NCBI RefSeq assembly: GCF_000383915.1
Contig: NZ_KB912942.1
Coordinates: 628,506 to 692,505, forward strand
Source: Amycolatopsis benzoatilytica AK 16/65
Lineage (GTDB): Bacteria > Actinomycetota > Actinomycetes > Mycobacteriales > Pseudonocardiaceae
Direction: 5' to 3'
DNA length: 64,000 nt
The translations under genes and the position numbers were made by a program. How positions within the stretch are numbered: position 1 is the stretch's first letter; the number at the start of each line of letters is the position of its first letter. This document shows, in pieces, positions 24,501 through 31,812 of the stretch. Below the pieces are notes generated by a model. The model had not been told where the DNA came from, did not search any database, and saw only the letters and a list, made by a program, of their open reading frames with translations.

Positions 24501-24581
24501 ATGGCGAAGCTCGGGGCCAGCCGGCGGGCGGAGGCCGTGGCCATCGCTTACGACCGGGGGTTGCTGACTGCTCCGCACTGA
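21570..24581 (+). CDS. Large ATP-binding LuxR-family regulator (LAL type)
   Basis: 1003-residue regulator. The N-terminus is an AAA-like ATPase with Walker A GDAGVGKT (42-49) and Walker B in VVLLLEDLHWADSS. A helical TPR-like middle of about 550 residues follows, with alternating Ala/Leu/Glu helices. The C-terminus carries a LuxR helix-turn-helix: NPLTDRERDVLERVALGRTN, then VGEELYISEKTVSVHLSRVM and ASRRAEAVAIAYDRG. LAL proteins are typically activators, often of secondary metabolism or sugar use, after effector binding. No biosynthetic cluster adjoins, so the target is unknown. A GAGGGG sequence lies upstream of ATG 21570. Confidence 0.9.
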   Translation: MHLVPRLGSGIPLVARTHEMRRLRAAFARAERGEAGAVLIAGDAGVGKTRLLTALGEHAAGCGALVLTGRCIDVRDGGLPYLPFAEALSPLGASSDPAVAAAVRARTALSMLLPQSGEPKPVAGDQGQVSEGEREGVRRIRPEQDLGQLQLFDAVLGVLTEVGQEQPVVLLLEDLHWADSSTRNLLSFLLSRLRAQRLLVVVSYREEDVHRRHPLRGTLSELVRLATVEQVALAPLAPADARAFVAALAEEPLSPDVIADIAERSEGNPFFVEELLATGTDCQDLPAGLAEVLLARLERFPAETRRVLRVISVANETVSHAALAQVAGIGELELDEALREAVQHHLLVIEDGFYAFRHALLQEAVYADLLPGERTRMHAGYAARIKSTPQGRGHDAKLAFHSLESRDFDTALPALLRAACEAEKLGAPGAALRHIEQAQSIWDAVAPENRPEGTNELKLLNEASYFAGTSGEPERAVAYARSATEALTPDTAPEVAAKVWRRLAETLLALEGTFDEAVRSIDRAWELVAEREPSAARAWVLASRAGFQRVRDLPEEAMDSALTAVADARAVGAVGPEASALITIGTLADSAGDTVEARERLREAERKAREAGALNVELRAMYFLALSYDDQAEMDSARVHAARGVARAEETGLTWSTYGLELRARLLYLRYLSGDWPKEDAAGRAGRGVSSAVAARIIANWALFLVARGRFDDVAKALPGLRQQWMADIQIATAAGDAAIELAAWRGEHVEALRVTEELLRWLEKIEPMLLGGIRIAALGLPSAATLAAEARAKGDREAADGFVAAGRRLLEHARRCAAEGHPRSGTMGPEGRAWLARAEAAASALEGTADPALWGQAAEAFSYGAVYEQAVCRWRQGEALLAAGQPGAAEVLEAAHSVAMTLDAVPLRDAVRALARRARVELVGVEAVPPVRAAVNPLTDRERDVLERVALGRTNRQVGEELYISEKTVSVHLSRVMAKLGASRRAEAVAIAYDRGLLTAPH

Positions 24582-24634
24582 GGCCGCACTGAGGCCGCAT
24601 TGTGGGCCGCCAACCGCGCCCATCCAGCTCAGCT

Positions 24635-24665
24635 TCGGGGTGCCTGACCGGGTCAGGCACCCCGA
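24635..24665. terminator. Bidirectional hairpin between LuxR and aldehyde dehydrogenase genes
   Basis: Perfect 15-bp inverted repeat TCGGGGTGCCTGACC/GGTCAGGCACCCCGA around one base. It lies five bases from the dehydrogenase stop and 53 from the LuxR stop, between convergent genes. There is no T-tract, but symmetry and position fit a two-way terminator. Confidence 0.7.
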
Positions 24666-24669
24666 GTCG

Positions 24670-26280
24670 TCACCGCCCGGGCAGCCGCCGCAGCAGCTTC
24701 ATGCTCGCCGTCATCAGCCGAGCCCACAGCGACCCCGAAACACCCTTCGGCGGCCGCAGCCCGATGCCGCGCTGCATGGCGATCGACTGCGGCTCCGTGT
24801 ACTTGAGCAGGCCCTCCGCGCCGTTGCGCCGTCCAGCACCGGATTCCTTCATGCCGCCCATCGGCACGCCGACGGTTCCGAACGTGGCCGCGTAGCCCTC
24901 GTTGACGTTGACCGTGCCTGCCTTGAGCCGCGCTCCGATTTCCCAGCCCGCCCGGCCGTTGCGTGTCCAGACGCTGGCGTTCAACCCGAACGGTGTGTCG
25001 TTCGCCCGCTCGATCGCCTCGTTGACATCGGTGAACCCGTAGATCGACACCACCGGCCCGAACGTCTCCGAAGCGAACGCGGTCATCTCGGCGCTCACCT
25101 CGGTCAGCACGGTCGGCTCGTAGAACAGCGGCCCGAGATCCGCCCGCGGCCGTCCGCCGGTGAGCACCTTCGCGCCCTTGGCGCGGGCATCTTCCACGTG
25201 CGCCGACACCGTCTTCAGCTGGCTGGCTGAGGTCAACGACCCCATTACGGCGCGATAGTCCAACGAACCGCCCAGCCGAAGCGCTGCCGTCCGCGAGACG
25301 AACTCCCGGGTGAACTCCTCGCGCACGCTCTCGTGCACGTAGATCCGTTCCACCGACACGCAGAGTTGCCCAGCCGACGAGAAGCACGCCGTCACCGCGC
25401 CTGCCGCTGCCTTCGCGATGTCCGCGTCGGGCAGGACCAGCATCGGGTTCTTCCCGCCCAGCTCCAGCGAATAACTGGTCAGCCGTTGCGCGATCCGGCC
25501 GGCCAGGTTCTTGCCGGTCGGGGTGGAGCCGGTGAAGCAGAGGTAGTCGCATTCCTCCAGCAGGGCGTCGCCGATCTCCGAACCCCGGCCCAGCACGATC
25601 TGCCACAGTCCGGCGGGCAATCCGGCCTTCTCGGCCAGTTCCTGCAGCCACAAGGCGGACAGCGCGGTCTGGTTGTCCGGCTTCTGCACGACCGCGTTCC
25701 CGGCCACCAGCGCGGGGAACACGTCCATCGCGGTGAGCGCGAGCGGGTAGTTCCACGGCGAGATGATCCCGACGACGCCCTTGGGATGGCGCAGTTCGCC
25801 GGCGCGCGTCAGCCCGGGGATGACGCCGGGCGCGCGCCGGGGGGAGAGGATCTTGGCGCTGTGCTTGCCGTAGTAAGCCGCGACCAGGACGGTGGCGCTG
25901 ACCTCGTCGAATGCGTCGATCCGGGCCTTTCCGGCCTCGACCTGCACCAGATCGAGCACCTCGGCCTGACGTTCGAGGACCAGGTCGTGCAGCTTCAGCA
26001 GGAACTGCTGACGGCGCGACACCGGCAGCGCCGCCCATTCCCGCTGTGCGTCGCGGGCGGACGCGAAGGCAGCGCGCACCTCGGCGTCGCCGGCCTGGGG
26101 GAGCGAGGCGATCGCCTCGCCGGTGAACGGCGCCGCCATCCGCACGGGCGCGGAGTCGGCACCGCCGGTCACCCGGGCTACGAGGGCGGCCGCGCGGGCT
26201 GCGGACGGCGCGCCGGGAACGCCGCCGACAGTCGAGGGCAGGGGCGGCTCGGTCAGCTTCGCCGGGGTCGTACTCGTCAC
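24670..26280 (-). CDS. Succinate-semialdehyde/aldehyde dehydrogenase (GabD2-like)
   Basis: 536-residue NAD(P)-dependent aldehyde dehydrogenase. Seen in order: IISPWNYPLAL, FTGSTPTGKNLAGRI for cofactor binding, the general-base Glu in LELGGKNPM, the catalytic Cys in SSAGQLCVSVER, and FGPVVSIYGF. The sequence resembles the NADP-dependent succinate-semialdehyde dehydrogenase GabD2 of mycobacteria; other aldehydes are possible. GTG 26280 has AGAAGG eight bases upstream; GTG 26289 is an alternative. It lies downstream of a TetR gene on the same strand, with a perfect palindrome between them, suggesting that regulator controls it. Confidence 0.87.
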   Translation of the reverse strand: MTSTTPAKLTEPPLPSTVGGVPGAPSAARAAALVARVTGGADSAPVRMAAPFTGEAIASLPQAGDAEVRAAFASARDAQREWAALPVSRRQQFLLKLHDLVLERQAEVLDLVQVEAGKARIDAFDEVSATVLVAAYYGKHSAKILSPRRAPGVIPGLTRAGELRHPKGVVGIISPWNYPLALTAMDVFPALVAGNAVVQKPDNQTALSALWLQELAEKAGLPAGLWQIVLGRGSEIGDALLEECDYLCFTGSTPTGKNLAGRIAQRLTSYSLELGGKNPMLVLPDADIAKAAAGAVTACFSSAGQLCVSVERIYVHESVREEFTREFVSRTAALRLGGSLDYRAVMGSLTSASQLKTVSAHVEDARAKGAKVLTGGRPRADLGPLFYEPTVLTEVSAEMTAFASETFGPVVSIYGFTDVNEAIERANDTPFGLNASVWTRNGRAGWEIGARLKAGTVNVNEGYAATFGTVGVPMGGMKESGAGRRNGAEGLLKYTEPQSIAMQRGIGLRPPKGVSGSLWARLMTASMKLLRRLPGR

Positions 26281-26326
26281 TGAGCGCACCTTCTTCCATG
26301 CGGGCCGGGTGTTACCGACGAGTACA

Positions 26327-26343
26327 CCATACCGGCGGTATGG
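26327..26343. promoter_or_regulatory. Probable TetR operator
   Basis: Perfect 17-bp palindrome CCATACCGGCGGTATGG in the 66-base gap between the TetR stop and the aldehyde dehydrogenase start. Its size and symmetry are typical of TetR-family operators. The half-site TACCGG recurs near 26974 in the divergent TetR/acyl-CoA dehydrogenase promoter region. Confidence 0.6.
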
Positions 26344-26346
26344 AAA

Positions 26347-26955
26347 CTAGTCGCCCGAATACAGCAGCACGGCGATCCGCTTCCACTCCTCCAGCAGCTG
26401 GCGGCGCCGGCGCGGGTCGCCGCCCAGCTCGGCGTCCAGGGCGAGGCCGCGGGTGAGGTTGACGGTCAGCCAGAACAGCATCTCCGCGCGTTCTTTCGGC
26501 AGGTCGCCGGCGACGGTGCTGATGTGCTCCAGCGTCGCCCGGCCCAGCGCGCGGTCGACCGGCCGGATCGCGGAGCGCAGCTCCGGGTCGGTGCGAGCGG
26601 CGACCCACAGTTCGGTGACGGCGGTGGAGAGGGTGCCCGAGTAGCCCTCCCAGAGCAGGTCGATCGCTGCCGCGACCCCGGACGCGCCGCCGGGCAGATC
26701 GACGAGCGAAGCGGCGAGCTGGGTGCGCAGCTTCGTGGTCAGGTGCTCGACCGCGGCCGCCATCAGCTCGGCCTTGGCGGCGAAGTAGTGCTGCACAGCG
26801 CCCTTCGACACGCCTGCGCGGCCGCAGATTTCCTGCACCGACGTGCGCGCGTACCCGATGTCGACCAGGCAGTCGATCGTCGCGTCCAGCAGGGCGGTGC
26901 GCGTCTGCTCCCGGCGTTCGGCCTGGGTGCGGTGTCCCCGGGCGACCTCAGTCAT
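26347..26955 (-). CDS. TetR-family regulator
   Basis: 202-residue repressor. The N-terminal HTH is clear: RREQTRTALLDATIDCLVDI, then TSVQEICGRAGVSKGAVQHYF, with the following AAKAELMAAAVEHL helix; the C-terminal ligand domain (WEGYSGTLSTAVTELWVAAR) is of the QacR/AcrR type with no identifiable effector. ATG 26955. It sits between the aldehyde dehydrogenase (same strand, downstream) and an acyl-CoA dehydrogenase operon (divergent), so it may control both, with an acyl-CoA or aldehyde as the signal. That is inference. Confidence 0.87.
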   Translation of the reverse strand: MTEVARGHRTQAERREQTRTALLDATIDCLVDIGYARTSVQEICGRAGVSKGAVQHYFAAKAELMAAAVEHLTTKLRTQLAASLVDLPGGASGVAAAIDLLWEGYSGTLSTAVTELWVAARTDPELRSAIRPVDRALGRATLEHISTVAGDLPKERAEMLFWLTVNLTRGLALDAELGGDPRRRRQLLEEWKRIAVLLYSGD

Positions 26956-26973
26956 CGCGGCTCCTGCTTTACG

Positions 26974-27002
26974 TACCGGACGGCTCGGATGTACATTCCG
27001 GT
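26974..27002. promoter_or_regulatory. Inverted repeat in TetR/acyl-CoA dehydrogenase divergent promoter
   Basis: ACCGGA (26975-26980) and TCCGGT (26997-27002) form an inverted repeat with a 16-base spacer. The left half shares TACCGG with the palindrome at 26327. It is a candidate second binding site for the TetR regulator. Confidence 0.35.
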
Positions 27003-27053
27003 TAGAACTTACCTGCCAAGCGTCATGTTTTCCAGTCAGCAGGAGGCGTCGCC

Positions 27054-28208
27054 GTGCCGTTGCAGATCCAGAAGAGCTCGTGGAGCAGCACTACCGAACT
27101 CGAGGACCTCCGGGAACTCGCCCGGTCGTTCCTCCAGAAGGAGTTCATGCCGAACCAGGAGCGCTGGGCGGCTGAGAAGAAACTGGACCGGGAGATCTGG
27201 AACAAGGCGGGCGAACTCGGCCTGCTCTGCCTTTCCATCCCGGAGGAGTACGGCGGAGGCGGCGGCACTTTCGCCCACGAAGCCGTGCTGTACGAGGAAC
27301 AGGCTCGGGCCGGGGACAGCGCCTGGGGCGTCACCGTCCACAGTGGAATCGTCGCGCATTACCTGCTGGCGTATGCGTCGGAGGCGAAAAAGCGCGAGTG
27401 GCTGCCGAAGATGGCCACCGGCGAGCTGGTCGGCGCGGTCGCGATGACCGAGCCGGGTACTGGTTCAGACCTTCAGGGCATCACCACCCGCGCGGTCCGC
27501 GACGGCGACCACTACGTGATCAACGGCGCGAAAACGTTCATCACCAACGGTTTCCACGCCGGCCTGGTGGTGGTCGCGTGCAAGACCGACCCGAACGCCG
27601 GCGCGCAGGGCGTGTCTCTGATCGTGGTCGAGACCGACACGCCGGGCTTCCGCCGCGGTCGCGTGCTCGACAAGGTCGGGCTCAAGGGACAGGACACCGC
27701 CGAGCTGTTCTTCGACGACGTCCGGGTGCCCGCCGCGAACCTGCTCGGCGACGCCGAGGGCCAGGGCTTCGTCCAGCTGATGCTGCAGCTGCCGCAGGAG
27801 CGGCTGATCATCGCGGTGACCGCGGTCGCCGGTCTCGAATCCGCCGTCAACCTGACCATCGACTACACCAAGGAACGCACCGCGTTCGGCCGGCCGATCT
27901 TCACCTTCCAGAACACGAAGTTCAAGCTCGCCGAGGCGGCGACCGAAGCCGCGGTCTCCCGCGCCTTCCTCGACCAGTGCATCGAACGGCATCTCCGAGG
28001 CGAACTCGACGTGCAGGGCGCGGCGATGGCGAAGCTGTGGACCACCGAGCGGGTGAACAAGGTGGTGGACGACTGCGTCCAGCTCTTCGGCGGCTACGGC
28101 TACATGACCGAGTACCCCATCGCGCGGGCCTGGACCGACGTGCGGATCTCCCGGATCTTCGGCGGCACCAGCGAGATCATGAAGGAAATCATCTCCCGCA
28201 CGCTCTGA
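27054..28208 (+). CDS. Acyl-CoA dehydrogenase
   Basis: 384-residue FAD-dependent acyl-CoA dehydrogenase introducing the alpha,beta double bond. Family segments: AVAMTEPGTGSDLQGI, YVINGAKTFITNGFHA, the RTAFGRPIFTFQNTKFKLAE block, and the C-terminal QLFGGYGYMTEYPIARAWTD, then FGGTSEIMKEII. The placement of glutamate differs among subfamilies, so the catalytic base is not assigned. The GTG start has AGGAGG seven bases upstream. It is followed after 30 bases by a CoA-transferase gene, so the pair probably degrades a specific acyl-CoA, such as a branched or dicarboxylic one. Confidence 0.9.
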   Translation: MPLQIQKSSWSSTTELEDLRELARSFLQKEFMPNQERWAAEKKLDREIWNKAGELGLLCLSIPEEYGGGGGTFAHEAVLYEEQARAGDSAWGVTVHSGIVAHYLLAYASEAKKREWLPKMATGELVGAVAMTEPGTGSDLQGITTRAVRDGDHYVINGAKTFITNGFHAGLVVVACKTDPNAGAQGVSLIVVETDTPGFRRGRVLDKVGLKGQDTAELFFDDVRVPAANLLGDAEGQGFVQLMLQLPQERLIIAVTAVAGLESAVNLTIDYTKERTAFGRPIFTFQNTKFKLAEAATEAAVSRAFLDQCIERHLRGELDVQGAAMAKLWTTERVNKVVDDCVQLFGGYGYMTEYPIARAWTDVRISRIFGGTSEIMKEIISRTL

Positions 28209-28238
28209 CCCTCGTCGCTGCCGCGAAAGGACTTTCCC

Positions 28239-29381
28239 GTGAAGCAAGGTCCGCTTGCCGGGCTGCGGGTGGTGGAGCTGGCCGGTCTCGCGCCCGCCCC
28301 GTTCGCCTGCATGATCCTCGCCGACCTCGGCGCCGACGTGATCCGGATCGACCGGGCCACTCCCGGCGCCGACGTGCTCGGCATCCCGAACGACCCGCTC
28401 GCCCGGGGCCGCCGGTCCATCGGCGTCAACACGAAAACGCCGGAAGGCGTCGAGCTGGTGCTGCGGCTGGCCGACCGCGCCGATGTGCTCGTCGAAGGCT
28501 TCCGGCCCGGCGTCGCGGAACGCATGGGCATCGGCCCGGAGCAGGTGCACGCGCGCAACCCGCGGCTCGTGTACGGCCGGATGACCGGCTGGGGCCAGGA
28601 CGGCCCGCTCGCCTCGGCTGCCGGGCACGACATCAACTACCTCAGCGTCGCCGGCGCGCTCGACCCGATCGGGCGGGCCGGCGAGCGGCCGGTGCCGCCG
28701 CTCAACCTGGTCGGCGACTTCGGCGGCGGCGGCCTGCTGCTCGCCATGGGCCTGCTGGCCGCGCTGCACGAACGCACGACGTCCGGGCGCGGCCAGGTGG
28801 TGGACGCGTCGATGGTGGAAGGCGCGGCGCTGCTCACCACGAGCCTGCACGGGATGCGGGCGGCCGGCGTGTGGCCGGGGGAGCGGGGCACGAACCTGCT
28901 CGACGGCGGCGCGCCGTTCTACGACACCTACGAGACTGCGGACGGCAAGTACGTCGCCCTCGGCGCGATCGAGATGCGGTTCTGGGCCGACCTGGTCAAG
29001 GTGCTCGGGCTGGAGAACGAGGACCTGCCAGTGCACCTCGACCAGAGCCAATGGCCGCGGCTGCGCAAGATCCTGGCCGATGCGGTCAGCCGGTTCACCC
29101 GTGCCGAACTGGTCGCCCGCGCGGAAGGCACCGACGCGTGCCTGACCGCGGTCCTGTCGCCGTGGGAAGCCGCCGAACACCCGCAGAACGCGGCGCGCGG
29201 CACGTTCGTCGACATCGGCGGCACCGTGCAGCCCGCGCCGGCCCCGCGATTCGACCGGACGCCCCCGGCGACTCCGGAAGCACCGCACGAGAAGGGCTCG
29301 GACACCGCGGAGGTACTGGCGGAGCTGGGCTACGACGCGGAAGGAGTGGCCGCGCTGCGGACCGCTGGCGCGATCGCTTGA
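28239..29381 (+). CDS. CaiB/BaiF family CoA-transferase or alpha-methylacyl-CoA racemase
   Basis: 380-residue class III CoA-transferase family protein. The N-terminus [20 protein letters not shown] is characteristic, followed by [28 protein letters not shown] and [18 protein letters not shown]; the C-terminal part contains [13 protein letters not shown]. The details ([22 protein letters not shown]) resemble alpha-methylacyl-CoA racemases of the Mcr type, so racemisation of 2-methyl-branched acyl-CoA is as likely as CoA transfer. GTG start with AAAGGA upstream. It is probably co-transcribed with the acyl-CoA dehydrogenase and ends at palindromic repeat copy 3. Confidence 0.88.
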   Translation: MKQGPLAGLRVVELAGLAPAPFACMILADLGADVIRIDRATPGADVLGIPNDPLARGRRSIGVNTKTPEGVELVLRLADRADVLVEGFRPGVAERMGIGPEQVHARNPRLVYGRMTGWGQDGPLASAAGHDINYLSVAGALDPIGRAGERPVPPLNLVGDFGGGGLLLAMGLLAALHERTTSGRGQVVDASMVEGAALLTTSLHGMRAAGVWPGERGTNLLDGGAPFYDTYETADGKYVALGAIEMRFWADLVKVLGLENEDLPVHLDQSQWPRLRKILADAVSRFTRAELVARAEGTDACLTAVLSPWEAAEHPQNAARGTFVDIGGTVQPAPAPRFDRTPPATPEAPHEKGSDTAEVLAELGYDAEGVAALRTAGAIA

Positions 29382-29415
29382 GCGGCGGGTGAGTGCCGCA
29401 CCGCCGGGAGATGCC

Positions 29416-29462
29416 GTGAAGGGAACATTGAGGGACTCAGAGTCCCTCAATGTTCCCTTCAC
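29416..29462. repeat. Interspersed palindrome, copy 3 (perfect)
   Basis: 47-nt copy with perfect 23-nt arms around a central A. It begins GTGAAGGGAACATTGAGG. Where other copies have GCCCC paired with GGGGC, this one has AACAT paired with ATGTT, so both arms changed together. It lies 35 bases after the CoA-transferase stop and before the convergent GNAT gene. Confidence 0.9.
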
Positions 29463-29494
29463 GGACCCGGCCTGCGGGGGCGCGAGGTTCGCGC

Positions 29495-30016
29495 TCACCC
29501 GGGCAGATCGGAGCGGACCACCGAGTAGAGCACGTGGTCGCGCCAAAGCCCGTCGCGGAAGTCGAACCCGCGGAGGACCCCTTCGCGGGTGAACCCCGCT
29601 TTTTCGAGCGACCGCTGCCCGGCCCGGTTGCCGACCTCGGTGCTCGCCTCGACGCGGTTGAACTGGGTGTGCGCGAACAGGTAGCGCACCAGCTGCTGCT
29701 GTGCCTGAGCGCCGAGGCCGTGTCCGCGCGCCTCCGGCAGCAGGACCATGCCGATGTTCCAGCAGTAGGTGTGCGGGCCGGTCCGGGTGCGGTGCCACGA
29801 GACGATGCCGAGCGGGCGCTCGCCGAGCGTCGGGACGAGCATGCCGTGGTCAGTGGTCAGCATGCCGTTGTCGCGCCACTGGCGGCGCAGATAGCCGGGA
29901 TCGTGCCAGCCGAACCATTGGTGCTCGCCGACCGTTTCCGGGTCGTTGGTGACCGCTTCGAGCAGATCGAGGTCGGACTCGCGCACCGGGCGGAGAGTCA
30001 CTGCGCCGTCGTCCAT
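29495..30016 (-). CDS. GNAT N-acetyltransferase (RimJ/RimL-like)
   Basis: 173-residue acetyltransferase. The start TLRPVRESDLDLLEAVTNDP, the GIVSWHRTRTG strand, the acetyl-CoA binding motif LLPEARGHGLGAQAQQQLV, and ASTEVGNRAGQRSLEKAGF are the usual GNAT blocks of the RimJ/RimL type. Substrates in this group range from ribosomal protein N-termini to antibiotics; none can be inferred. ATG 30016. It stands alone, convergent with the CoA-transferase gene and facing repeat copy 3. Confidence 0.87.
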   Translation of the reverse strand: MDDGAVTLRPVRESDLDLLEAVTNDPETVGEHQWFGWHDPGYLRRQWRDNGMLTTDHGMLVPTLGERPLGIVSWHRTRTGPHTYCWNIGMVLLPEARGHGLGAQAQQQLVRYLFAHTQFNRVEASTEVGNRAGQRSLEKAGFTREGVLRGFDFRDGLWRDHVLYSVVRSDLPG

Positions 30017-30214
30017 CGCGGGAGCTTATCCAGGCCGCTTCCGGTCGCGGTGTCACCCGATGGTGCGCGCCCTCACCCGGGAGTGATCTTTCCGGTGGGT
30101 TCTGCGCCGGCGACGGGCCATCCGGTCAGGTGCTCACTAGAGTGGGAGAGGACTCTGCGGGGGCAGGGCCGGCGTCCCGCCCGGGGCCCCGGGGGAGCGG
30201 ACGGGGATGGAGCC

Positions 30215-30382
30215 ATGTCGAGCGGGCTGAAGAAGATCGTCATCATCGGAGTGGTCGTCCTCGTGCTGTTCTTCCTGATCACGCAGCCGACCCACTCCGC
30301 GGACCTGGTGCACCGGCTGCTCGGCTGGCTGAAGGACGGCGCCGAAGCGATCATCACCTTCTTCAAGAGTCTCTTCGCCTGA
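30215..30382 (+). CDS. Small single-pass membrane protein, unknown
   Basis: 55-residue protein. A short polar start MSSGLKK is followed by one strongly hydrophobic helix, IVIIGVVVLVLFFLIT, then an amphipathic C-terminal part with HRLLGWLKDGAEAIITFFKS. The ATG is preceded by GGATGGAG, and the gene is closed by a clear hairpin terminator 16 bases downstream, both of which support it being real. The function is unknown. The C-terminal helix resembles small membrane modulators, but no homologue can be named. Confidence 0.65.
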   Translation: MSSGLKKIVIIGVVVLVLFFLITQPTHSADLVHRLLGWLKDGAEAIITFFKSLFA

Positions 30383-30710
30383 CCTCGGAATTCGATGCCC
30401 GCCGGGAGATCTCCCGGCGGGTTTGTCACGCTCGGTCACCTAGTCCTGGGATGCGGCCGTTTCGCTCGACCATCCGGGTGGATTGCCCCCTGAAATCGCC
30501 TGGTCATGGAATTTGTCGGGTCCGGGGTATGGCGGAGAAACCCGGTGCCGCCCTACGGTGCTCACATTGCGTGATCAATCGGTTCTCCGATCCCCCGGGA
30601 ACCGGGTCACGGCGGGCCTTCCGCCTGGTCACGCGTGGGGTGCCAGTCGTGGACGCGCAACGGGGCAGACAGTCGAGGTCTGCCCGTCGGGGACCGATGA
30701 GGAGGCAGGG
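30383..30710. other. Gap with terminator and a candidate 5' hairpin
   Basis: No coding sequence is evident. It contains the terminator at 30398-30424 and, ahead of the next gene, an 8-bp perfect hairpin GGGCAGAC/GTCTGCCC (30663-30670 with 30678-30685) lying 26 bases upstream of the start. That hairpin could be a leader structure. Promoter elements are not clear. Confidence 0.45.
30398..30424 (+). terminator. Hairpin terminator after small membrane protein gene
   Basis: 24-base perfect palindrome made of CCCGCCGGGAGA and its complement TCTCCCGGCGGG, followed by TTT, 16 bases past the stop codon. Confidence 0.75.
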
Positions 30711-31193
30711 ATGACCGGAGATCCCGGAGTGGACGCGTTGATCCGGCAGTGGTCGGCCGAGCGCGAGAAGACCCCCGAGGAGCAGGAGGTCGATCGCATC
30801 GCTTCCGCCTGGCTCGCCGACGCGCCGGCCGCTCCGCCCGGCATCCCCGGCCAGCGCGCCCGGTCCGGACCCGCCCGCTGGGCGCCGGTCGAGGCCGCCG
30901 ACCCCGGCTACCTGGACGCGATGCGCGCCCGGCTGCCGGAGGTCCCGGAAGACCTGCTCGTCGCCGCTGCCGGATGGTGGCAGATGGTCGGCGACGTCGC
31001 CGAAGCCGAACAATGGTGGGACGCCGGGATCAGCCCGCTGGACCAGCGAGCCCTGGATTACCGTGCGGCCGGCCTCGCCCCGTCCGACCTGGCCCGTCGG
31101 CTCGGTCCGATGACTGTTCTGCAGCACCTGCGCCGCGGCAGCGCGCCGGCCTGGTGTGTCGCCCGGCTCGCCCGCCAGCAGAAACCGGCCTGA
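30711..31193 (+). CDS. Soluble protein of unknown function
   Basis: 160-residue protein not recognised. The N-terminal helix (DALIRQWSAEREKTPEEQEV) is polar, a Pro/Ala linker follows, and then a helical region with a tryptophan cluster (LVAAAGWWQMVGDVAEAEQW, then WDAGISPLDQRAL) and DYRAAGLAPSDLARRLGPMT, reminiscent of a helix-turn-helix but not diagnostic. The ATG has GGAGGCAGGG upstream. A terminator follows nine bases after the stop. Its regular codon usage and strong expression signals argue that it is genuine; function cannot be assigned. Confidence 0.65.
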   Translation: MTGDPGVDALIRQWSAEREKTPEEQEVDRIASAWLADAPAAPPGIPGQRARSGPARWAPVEAADPGYLDAMRARLPEVPEDLLVAAAGWWQMVGDVAEAEQWWDAGISPLDQRALDYRAAGLAPSDLARRLGPMTVLQHLRRGSAPAWCVARLARQQKPA

Positions 31194-31201
31194 CGAAGTC
31201 G

Positions 31202-31233
31202 CCTCCGCCCCAGCCGGGGCGGAGGTTTCTTTT
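31202..31233 (+). terminator. Rho-independent terminator
   Basis: 10-bp perfect stem CCTCCGCCCC/GGGGCGGAGG with loop AGCC, followed by TTTCTTTT, nine bases past the stop of the preceding gene. Confidence 0.88.
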
Positions 31234-31812
31234 CGGAAGTGCGGCTTTCGTTGCGGGGCAGCGGGAATCCGCTCGGCTGGCTGAGGATCTCGGCCTGGCT
31301 GAGCCAGGTCGAGCCGAGCGCGATGCCGCGGCGGAGGCTGCCTGGCTGGCGCGGGCCGAGCCGGATTGGCTGGGCGGATGGCTTCCACCTCAGCGCGGCT
31401 GAGCGGCGGATGGCGTCGATCCCGGCTCATCTGAGCGGCGGGACAGCGGAAGTTCTCGCGCTTGCGGAATCGGACGGCGCTGCCGCCCATCCGCGGAATT
31501 TCTCTCGGGGTGCTCGCCGGAGGCGGGACCGCCGGCCGGTGCCTGTCGATGGCCGAACAGGCGGATCAGCCGAAAAGCCGCGACACCCCGCCAAGCGGAT
31601 CGATCGGCGCATACCGGGCCGGGTAACCCGGCCGGGTGAGTCCTCTCGGCGGACGGTGCGTCGTTCGAGGCAGGGCAAGCCTGGCTGGCGAGGCCGGATT
31701 ACTCGGTCGAGTGAACCAGCGTGGCGAGCGACATCGCAGCGCGCGCGTAACGCTAACCTGCGCGGGCTCGTTGAGTGTTGCGAACCCCCACCACGCTGGA
31801 GACCGGAGTTTC
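31234..31812. other. Non-coding gap with imperfect repeats before the lytic transglycosylase
   Basis: About 580 bases without a convincing gene. The left part holds interleaved direct and inverted repeats built on GGCTGAG/CTCGGCTGGC (about 31265-31330). A 17-bp palindrome GGCCGGGTAACCCGGCC lies at 31617-31633, about 180 bases before the start. A promoter probably lies near 31735-31760, where TAACGCTAACCT occurs. I looked for the c-di-AMP riboswitch often found ahead of muralytic genes and did not see it. Confidence 0.45.

Noticed and set aside
21570..24581. LAL regulator as marker of a secondary-metabolite cluster
   Set aside because: No polyketide, peptide or other biosynthetic genes occur around it; the neighbours are housekeeping or isolated enzymes.
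31234..31812. c-di-AMP (ydaO) riboswitch before the muralytic enzyme
   Set aside because: The conserved core sequences of that riboswitch were not found on either strand.
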